Of a stretch of DNA of 10,345 nucleotides, positions 6,466 to 10,345 are shown piece by piece. The stretch is from Patescibacteria group bacterium (GTDB lineage: Bacteria > Patescibacteriota > Gracilibacteria > BD1-5 > UBA2023). The DNA is taken from the NCBI GenBank assembly GCA_030836665.1, contig JAUPLX010000114.1:1-10345 (forward strand), in the 5' to 3' direction. Below the pieces are notes generated by a model that saw only the letters and a program-made list of their open reading frames with translations, searched no databases and had not been told where the DNA came from. The first letter of the stretch is position 1. The number at the start of each line of letters is the position of its first letter. Made by a program: the position numbers and the translations under genes.

Positions 6466-7584
6466 ATGCGTCTCGCCGCCACCTGCAACTTCGGACTTTC
6501 GTCCGTACTGAAGAGCGAAATCCAAAAACTCGGATACGAAATATTCGAGTCCACCGACCGTTTCATCCGTTTCAACGGGGATTTCCGAGCGGTAGCGCGG
6601 ACCAATCTCCGTCTCCGTACGGCGAACCGCATCTATATCGAAGTTTCCGAAGGCGAAGCGAAAGATTTCGACGGACTCTTCGAAATCGCGAAGAAGGGCG
6701 AATGGAAACGGATACTTCCCACCGGATGTCCGGTAACGATTCGGGCGGTCAGCGAAAAATCGATGCTCGACAGTTTGCCAAGCATCCAGAAGACCGTAAA
6801 GAAGGCCGTGGTGGAAGGATATGCCGGACGGACGGGCGAAATCATGCCGGAAGACCCCGAATTGCCGGAAATCTCGGTACTCGCGCTCCTTCGAAACGAC
6901 AAAGCGCTCATCCTTCTCGATACCTCCGGGGATCCCCTCCATAAGCGCGGATACCGCGTCGCGGGAGTCGAAGCTCCCATTAAGGAAACTCTCGCCGCCG
7001 GACTCGTCCTCCTTTCGAACTGGAGGTATTCGGAACCTTTCCGCGACCCGTTCTGCGGTTCCGGAACCATCGCCATCGAAGCCGCGATGATCGCGAAAAA
7101 CATCGCCCCCGGAATTCTCCGTTCGTTCGCGTTCGAACGTTTTCCGTTCGCGGACGAAATCCCGTTCGAAGAAGAACGGCAAGAGTGTCTGAAGCGCGAA
7201 ATGCGCGACAAACCGCACGATATCGTCGGAAGCGACGTCGATATGGAAGCCATAGATTCGGCGCGAAAGAACGCCGCCGCCATCGGATTGGACCGCTCGG
7301 TCAAATTCGAAGTGGCGGAATTTCCGAATGCGGGAACCCTCCGAACGGGAACCCTCGTAACGAATCCTCCGTACGGAGAACGCCTCGCGGACAAGCGGGT
7401 CGCCACGTCCGCCCACGAAGCCCTCTTCGACGCGTTTCGAAGCGCTCCGACCCTCTCGGGCGGAATCATTACCGCGTTCGAAGAGGCGGCCCACTTCTCG
7501 GGCGGACTCGGAATGAAGGACCGTAAGATTCCGAACGGCCCGATTCCTTGCCGGTATTACTTCCGCACCCCCAATCGCGGATAA
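6466..7584 (+). CDS. rlmL: RlmL-type 23S rRNA guanine-N2 methyltransferase (THUMP domain)
   Basis: A 372-residue protein of the COG0116 family (E. coli RlmL N-terminal half, B. subtilis YpsC). E. coli RlmL methylates G2445 of 23S rRNA using S-adenosylmethionine; the exact site here is inferred. Residues 1-60 are a ferredoxin-like lead-in (MRLAATCNFGLSSVLKSEI), about 60-155 a THUMP RNA-binding domain, and about 165-372 a Rossmann methyltransferase. Diagnostic motifs are GDPLHKRGYR (155-164), PIKETLAAGL (171-180), the SAM-binding DPFCGSGT (194-201), SDVD (256-259) and the catalytic NPPYGERL (300-307). It lacks the second methyltransferase (RlmK) fused in E. coli, as is usual outside gamma-proteobacteria. 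The start follows the long palindrome closely; no clear promoter or Shine-Dalgarno sequence was found between the ppa terminator and the ATG. Confidence 0.9.
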   Translation: MRLAATCNFGLSSVLKSEIQKLGYEIFESTDRFIRFNGDFRAVARTNLRLRTANRIYIEVSEGEAKDFDGLFEIAKKGEWKRILPTGCPVTIRAVSEKSMLDSLPSIQKTVKKAVVEGYAGRTGEIMPEDPELPEISVLALLRNDKALILLDTSGDPLHKRGYRVAGVEAPIKETLAAGLVLLSNWRYSEPFRDPFCGSGTIAIEAAMIAKNIAPGILRSFAFERFPFADEIPFEEERQECLKREMRDKPHDIVGSDVDMEAIDSARKNAAAIGLDRSVKFEVAEFPNAGTLRTGTLVTNPPYGERLADKRVATSAHEALFDAFRSAPTLSGGIITAFEEAAHFSGGLGMKDRKIPNGPIPCRYYFRTPNRG

Positions 7585-7593
7585 CGGAAAACG

Positions 7594-7622
7594 AAACCCC
7601 CGTTCTCTCGAACGGGGGTTTT
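7594..7622. terminator. Bidirectional intrinsic terminator between rlmL and the bactofilin-like gene
   Basis: AAACCCCCGTTC (7594-7605) pairs perfectly with GAACGGGGGTTT (7610-7621) around TCTC. Forward reading gives TTTT after the stem; reverse reading gives TTT-CG-TTTT. It lies between the ends of two convergent genes (rlmL stop at 7584, reverse-strand stop at 7653) and probably serves both. Confidence 0.9.
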
Positions 7623-7652
7623 CCGAACGTCGTGAATTCTTCCTACCGGGAA

Positions 7653-8708
7653 TTACTGCTGGGTGGTAGTACCCGAAGCGGTAGTTTCGCCCGAGCCGGT
7701 GGTAACGGTACCGGAAGAAGTGGTGACCGAAGCCGAGCCGGATCCGGTGGAAACGGAAGTCGAACCGGAAGAAGACGAAGTGGTCGAACCGGTATCGCCG
7801 GAAGCGGTCGGAACCTCTACGGTCGGTTCGTCGGCGCTGGCGGAGCGGGATTCGATGATTTCTTCCGCAAGTTCCTTAAGCTGGGAAACTTGGAAACCGA
7901 AACGCTTTTTCTTCGTCGCCTTCTGGAGTTTTTCGAGACGGTCGACGAATTTTTGAAGCTTGTCGGTGGGCATGGATTCGAGCTTGGACGAGAAAACGTC
8001 GAGCTGCTTATCCTTCAATCCGCCCATTTGCTTGATCTTGCGTTCGAGGGAAGCTACGAGACGTGCCTTCACTTTTTCGAAAGCCGCCACGTCGCGTTCT
8101 TCGATCTGGTCCTTGAGCGAATCGAGGAATTCCTCAAGACGGCTCGCGCGGACGAAGCCCTTGGAATCGAGAATGTCCTGGAGAATGCCTTCGCGTTCTT
8201 CGCCGACGAGCTTAGCGGAAAGGAACGGGTCGATTTCGGCTACGATGCTGTCGAATTTACGGGCCTTGTTCTTGCCTCCGCCGTTTGCGGATTTTTTGGA
8301 AGCGTAGAGGGAACCTCCGTTATTGATAATGTCGCCGTTGACGTCGATCTGTCCCGTAACGCGGACTTTGGCGTTCTTTTCGATAACCAAGTCGCCGTTG
8401 ACGTCGAGATTTCCGAAAACGTAGAGAACGCCTTCCACCCGAAGGTCGCCGTTGACGTCGTAGCTTCCTTTACGGACTTGGGAATCGGAAATTTCCACGT
8501 CGCCGTTATCGGAAGCGGAATCGTCGGAAGCGTCTTCTTCGGAATCCGAAACCGAATCGTCGGACGAAGCGGACGTCGTTTGGGAAGTCGCGGAACCGTC
8601 GGACGAAGAACTGCTCATGGAACCGTCGTCCATACTCATTGCCGAAACGGACTGGGCCGAGAGAAGGATGGTGGCGAGAAGCACCGAAACGTATTTCTTA
8701 TTTTCCAT
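7653..8708 (-). CDS. Exported protein with bactofilin-like beta-helix, helical region and Ser/Thr tail
   Basis: Encodes 351 residues from the ATG at 8708-8706. The signal peptide MENKKYVSVLLATILLSAQS continues to likely cleavage after VSA (residue 23). Residues 24-70 are Ser/Asp-rich. Residues about 71-138 are short beta repeats in which DVNGD recurs at 84, 102 and 122, each followed by a hydrophobic strand (LRVEGVLYVFGN, LVIEKNAKVRVTGQ, IINNGGSLY). The 18-20-residue period fits a narrow beta-helix like that of bactofilin-type polymer-forming proteins. Residues about 150-290 are Lys/Glu-rich and probably helical or coiled coil (LEEFLDSLKDQIEERD; LQKFVDRLEKLQKATKKKR). Residues 291-351 are a low-complexity Ser/Thr/Gly tail. 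Bactofilins are normally cytoplasmic, so export is unusual; a cell-envelope role is inferred only. It has its own promoter and shares a terminator with rlmL. Confidence 0.85.
   Translation of the reverse strand: MENKKYVSVLLATILLSAQSVSAMSMDDGSMSSSSSDGSATSQTTSASSDDSVSDSEEDASDDSASDNGDVEISDSQVRKGSYDVNGDLRVEGVLYVFGNLDVNGDLVIEKNAKVRVTGQIDVNGDIINNGGSLYASKKSANGGGKNKARKFDSIVAEIDPFLSAKLVGEEREGILQDILDSKGFVRASRLEEFLDSLKDQIEERDVAAFEKVKARLVASLERKIKQMGGLKDKQLDVFSSKLESMPTDKLQKFVDRLEKLQKATKKKRFGFQVSQLKELAEEIIESRSASADEPTVEVPTASGDTGSTTSSSSGSTSVSTGSGSASVTTSSGTVTTGSGETTASGTTTQQ
8331..8459 (-). repeat. Three identical 15-bp repeats encoding DVNGD
   Basis: The forward-strand 15-mer GTCGCCGTTGACGTC occurs identically at 8331-8345, 8391-8405 and 8445-8459, 60 and 54 bases apart. 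In the reverse-strand gene each encodes DVNGD, marking successive coils of the beta-helix. Identical codon choice in all three copies suggests recent duplication or gene conversion rather than purely protein-level convergence. Confidence 0.85.
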
Positions 8709-8754
8709 TTGGAAAAGGAAAAAGGATAGAAGCGCCCTTTCGGGAACAGCGGAT

Positions 8755-8782
8755 ATCGTAGCATTTCATAATGGTCGGTCAA
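8755..8782 (-). promoter_or_regulatory. Promoter of the bactofilin-like gene
   Basis: Reverse strand: TTGACC (8782-8777), a 16-base spacer and TACGAT (8760-8755). Start near 8748 gives a leader of about 40 bases, ending in TTTTTCCTTTTCCAA before the ATG, with no Shine-Dalgarno sequence. Confidence 0.65.
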
Positions 8783-8829
8783 GTTTTTAAAACCGCCTTG
8801 CGATATCGGTGAAGAATGGTGGAATACCC

Positions 8830-8863
8830 CCTTCCCCGGGAGACCGGGGAAGGTTCCTATTTT
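8830..8863 (+). terminator. Terminator-like hairpin upstream of the 47-residue gene
   Basis: CCTTCCCCGG (8830-8839) pairs perfectly with CCGGGGAAGG (8844-8853) around GAGA, followed by TTCCTATTTT on the forward strand. No forward gene precedes it, since the neighbour to the left is transcribed leftward and starts at 8708. It may therefore be an attenuator in the leader of the small gene, or the end of an unannotated short transcript. A candidate forward -10, CATAAT, lies at 8767-8772 but has no good -35. Confidence 0.6.
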
Positions 8864-8881
8864 CCTAACCACGTGCGTATT

Positions 8882-9025
8882 ATGCCACTGAGAAAGAACG
8901 GAGCCGAGAAGTTCCCCGACGATCTCGAGACGGGTCTTGAAATCGCGGGTATGGAAGAGGAGCTCTCCGGACGCATCGCCGATTCGATCTTCGGAATCAT
9001 CGACGAAACGGACGTCTCCGCTTAA
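8882..9025 (+). CDS. Small protein of unknown function (47 residues)
   Basis: From the ATG at 8882 it reads MPLRKNGAEKFPDDLETGLE and continues to ...FGIIDETDVSA, TAA stop. The product is acidic after a basic N-terminus and has one possible amphipathic helix, GMEEELSGRIADSIFGIID. I recognise no family. Support for its being real is contextual: it fills a gap between two reverse-strand genes, ends shortly before a strong forward terminator, and is preceded by a hairpin. The frame is also open back to an ATG at 8816, but that version would translate through the GC-rich hairpin, so the shorter start is preferred. A possible regulatory or adaptor peptide; function not assignable. Confidence 0.55.
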   Translation: MPLRKNGAEKFPDDLETGLEIAGMEEELSGRIADSIFGIIDETDVSA

Positions 9026-9072
9026 CGGAAACGTCGCGACGCGAAGGAAGGCGACTGCCGCGCGATGCGCGA

Positions 9073-9096
9073 GGAGGGCTCCGGCCCTCCTTTTTT
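9073..9096 (+). terminator. Intrinsic terminator of the 47-residue gene
   Basis: GGAGGGC (9073-9079) and GCCCTCC (9084-9090) pair around TCCG, followed by six T (9091-9096). The strong forward T run, with none in reverse, shows that forward transcription does reach this point, supporting a forward gene between 8882 and 9025. Confidence 0.9.
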
Positions 9097-9108
9097 ATTG
9101 CGCGCCTT

Positions 9109-9513
9109 TTACTGCGCTCGGAAATTCGGCAAATCGGCACGGTATTCTTCGAACGTCACGCGACGGTCCGAAATGGCCGAGCGGACTTCCCTTTCGTTGG
9201 CGTTCATTTTGGAAGATCCGCTCTTCACTTCCAGGAACACCACTTTTTTCAAACACCCCATCGAGAGTCCGTCGAGCACGAGATAGTCGAACCCCTTTCC
9301 GATGAACACCATGTCCTTCGGCGCATAGGGAAACCCGGGGAGGAACGGAAGGATTTTCTCGTATACGGAACCGAGAATGACCGATTGGGAACGCTTCACC
9401 GCATCGGAACGCTCCCGTCTCACCGCAAGGTGACGGACGATCCTGCCGGCGAGAAATCCGACGACGAACGCGATGAGGACCGCGAGGAAGAAAAAAAGAC
9501 TGGCTTGGGACAC
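9109..9513 (-). CDS. Membrane-anchored endonuclease related to archaeal Holliday junction resolvase
   Basis: Assigned from memory of the PF10107-type family of PD-(D/E)XK nucleases. Preferred start is GTG at 9513-9511, giving 134 residues. An N-terminal membrane helix (about residues 5-23, SLFFFLAVLIAFVVGFLAG) and a basic stretch (RIVRHLAVRRER) are followed by the nuclease core: SQSVILGSVYEKILPFLPGF with Glu52, FIGKGFDYLVLDGL with Asp76, and VVFLEVKSG with Glu95-Val-Lys97. The end, REVRSAISDRRVTFEEYR, matches the family's usual close. A longer reading starts at an ATG at 9612, but it would begin inside the divergent neighbour and upstream of the predicted promoter. Its biological substrate is not established for such small membrane-anchored members; structure-specific DNA cleavage is inferred from the fold. 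Confidence 0.8.
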   Translation of the reverse strand: MSQASLFFFLAVLIAFVVGFLAGRIVRHLAVRRERSDAVKRSQSVILGSVYEKILPFLPGFPYAPKDMVFIGKGFDYLVLDGLSMGCLKKVVFLEVKSGSSKMNANEREVRSAISDRRVTFEEYRADLPNFRAQ

Positions 9514-9522
9514 GTTTTTCGG

Positions 9523-9549
9523 TTTACATTCGTAAGCTCCGGCTATAAT
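9523..9549 (+). promoter_or_regulatory. Promoter of the phosphorylase-like gene, divergent and overlapping
   Basis: TTTACA (9523-9528) and a perfect TATAAT (9544-9549) are separated by 15 bases, a little short. Start near 9556 gives a leader of about 22 bases to the ATG at 9578. The -10 box overlaps the -10 box of the reverse-strand promoter. Confidence 0.62.
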
Positions 9550-9571
9550 ACCCGCGTTCTCCAATTCCCAA
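9545..9571 (-). promoter_or_regulatory. Candidate promoter of the nuclease gene
   Basis: Reverse strand: TTGGGA (9571-9566), a 15-base spacer and TATTAT (9550-9545). Start near 9538 gives a leader of about 25 bases to the GTG at 9513. The -35 box is only moderate. The two divergent -10 boxes share five base pairs, so only one polymerase could bind at a time. Confidence 0.45.
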
Positions 9572-9577
9572 AAAACG

Positions 9578-10273
9578 ATGATTACCGCCGTACTCACCCC
9601 CCACCCCGCCATCGCTTCGGCGTTCGCGGCCCAGCTCGACCTCTCGAAACTTCCGAACGCGTTCGGGGCAGTTACGGAAGTTTACCGGAAAGGAAACTTC
9701 GTCGTAGCGGTTTCCAAAGACCCTGCGGCCATCGTCGCGGTACGAGAAGAATACGGTCCGGAACGCCTCTACTACGCGTCGTTCGGCGACTCCGTCACGT
9801 CCGAACGCTTTACCGGTGACGTCGTCCTTCCGAACGCGTTCGTCCCGTATTCCAAAACCGAAGAAGCCGAAGAAGAAGCCTCGTTCTTGGAAAATTACGA
9901 AAACCAGGAAGATTACGATTTCGAAACTTTCGGACTCTCCATCGGCGGCGTGTGCGTCAGTACGGAATTGCCCATCGACGACGACCTCCTTCTCGACATC
10001 GCTTCCGAATACGGAGCGGACGTCGTGGATAAGGACGGGTGTTCCGTCGTAACGCAAGGTACCGAAAGCGACGAATTCGTTCTCTATCCCATCTACGGGG
10101 TGACGGGCGGAATCGTCGGAAACGGCGAAGAACGGATATCCGAAGCCGTGGTCGCGAAAAACATGGCCGCGGTATTCCGGTTCTTAGAAGAAACGTTTTC
10201 CGATGAAACGGGGGAGGAAGAGGACGTCGGTACGGAAGACAACGATTCCGTAACCGGCGACGGCGATGAATAA
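9578..10273 (+). CDS. Nucleoside phosphorylase-like protein with acidic tail
   Basis: Encodes 231 residues, ending in TAA. The overall pattern resembles the purine nucleoside phosphorylase / MTA-SAH nucleosidase fold. The N-terminal strand MITAVLTPHPAIASAFAAQL leads to YGPERLYYASFGDSV, in the place of the family's GxAG region, then FTGDVVLPNAFVPYS, like the family's iGDVV motif. Later come SEYGADVVDKDGCSVV, in the place of the family's DMEGAAV segment, and YGVTGGIVGNGEE followed by a helical end. The key Met-Glu pair is replaced by Lys-Asp, and the usual SD of the late motif is TG, so substrate choice or activity may be altered. The last ~25 residues are Asp/Glu-rich. Its stop codon overlaps the ATG of the CorA-like gene by 8 bases, indicating co-transcription and probable translational coupling. 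Family call is tentative. Confidence 0.55.
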   Translation: MITAVLTPHPAIASAFAAQLDLSKLPNAFGAVTEVYRKGNFVVAVSKDPAAIVAVREEYGPERLYYASFGDSVTSERFTGDVVLPNAFVPYSKTEEAEEEASFLENYENQEDYDFETFGLSIGGVCVSTELPIDDDLLLDIASEYGADVVDKDGCSVVTQGTESDEFVLYPIYGVTGGIVGNGEERISEAVVAKNMAAVFRFLEETFSDETGEEEDVGTEDNDSVTGDGDE

Positions 10274-10345
10274 ACTCAAGATCGGCTCGACCGAATGGAT
10301 AGACTTCGTCGAGCCCAATGCCGACCAAGTCGAAGACGTCATCGA
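10266..10345 (+). CDS. CorA-like magnesium/divalent cation transporter, N-terminal fragment
   Basis: Only the first 26 codons are in the window. They read MNKLKIGSTEWIDFVEPNAD then QVEDVI. The WIDFVEPNADQVEDV stretch matches the characteristic opening of the CorA cytoplasmic domain (W-I-D-x-x-x-P-x-x-x-x-x-E). The diagnostic GMN motif and membrane helices lie beyond the window. The ATG at 10266 overlaps the end of the preceding gene in an ATGAATAA arrangement, so the two genes are probably one transcript. The start is well defined by that overlap; the family assignment rests on a short segment. Confidence 0.6.
   Translation, partial: MNKLKIGSTEWIDFVEPNADQVEDVI

Noticed and set aside
5902..7494. 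Reverse-strand open frame of 530 codons across ppa and rlmL
   Set aside because: It is antisense to two clearly recognised enzymes and crosses the intergenic terminator and palindrome. Its composition is the mirror of the real coding strand.
7548..8729. Forward open frame of 393 codons over the bactofilin-like gene
   Set aside because: Antisense to a gene with a signal peptide, ordered repeats and its own promoter; the forward product has no sensible features and crosses a strong terminator.
9514..9612. ATG at 9612 as the start of the nuclease
   Set aside because: It would begin within the divergent gene and upstream of the predicted promoter. The family's usual architecture begins directly with the membrane helix, which the GTG at 9513 provides.

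Overview
This 10.3 kb window is a gene-dense bacterial chromosomal segment. It holds ten protein genes (two cut by the window edges), almost all transcribed singly from their own sigma70-type promoters and closed by strong intrinsic terminators. Base composition is moderately high in G+C (estimated by eye). No gene start has a convincing Shine-Dalgarno sequence. Several leaders instead carry a pyrimidine-rich TTTTCC-like stretch just before the start. Together with the mix of type IV pilin-like, SH3, bactofilin-like and low-complexity surface proteins, this suggests a Patescibacteria (CPR)-type genome, perhaps near the Peregrinibacteria/Gracilibacteria branch. That placement is inference; no rRNA or marker phylogeny is available here.

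Layout: (1) 1-1764 minus, topA, DNA topoisomerase I, cut at its C-terminal end. (2) 1897-2250 plus, a short Ser/Thr/Glu-rich putative lipoprotein, divergent from topA. (3) 2347-3066 plus, a secreted protein with two SH3b-like domains and an acidic tail. (4) 3207-5645 plus, a large protein with a type IV prepilin N-terminus, a FecR-like domain and a long beta-rich C-terminus. Its frame is interrupted by one TGA at 5439-5441, then stays open for 67 more codons to a TAA just before the terminator. (5) 5722-6309 plus, ppa, family I inorganic pyrophosphatase; its promoter lies inside the terminator hairpin of gene 4. (6) 6368-6438, a perfect 22-bp inverted repeat. (7) 6466-7584 plus, an RlmL-type THUMP rRNA methyltransferase. 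(8) 7653-8708 minus, an exported protein with a short bactofilin-like beta-helix, convergent with rlmL across a bidirectional terminator. (9) 8882-9025 plus, a 47-residue unknown protein preceded by a terminator-like hairpin. (10) 9109-9513 minus, a membrane-anchored PD-(D/E)XK nuclease of the Holliday-junction-resolvase-related family. (11) 9578-10273 plus, a nucleoside-phosphorylase-like protein divergent from gene 10, overlapping (12) the start of a CorA-like transporter at 10266.

Functionally, housekeeping genes (topA, ppa, rlmL) are interleaved with four exported or surface proteins (lipoprotein, SH3 protein, pilin-FecR protein, bactofilin-like protein). There is no sign of prophage, transposase, CRISPR or a dedicated defence operon. 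The most unusual signals are the single in-frame TGA combined with the absence of TGA among the nine visible stop codons, the prepilin-FecR fusion, the perfect palindrome before rlmL, and the terminator-embedded promoter of ppa.
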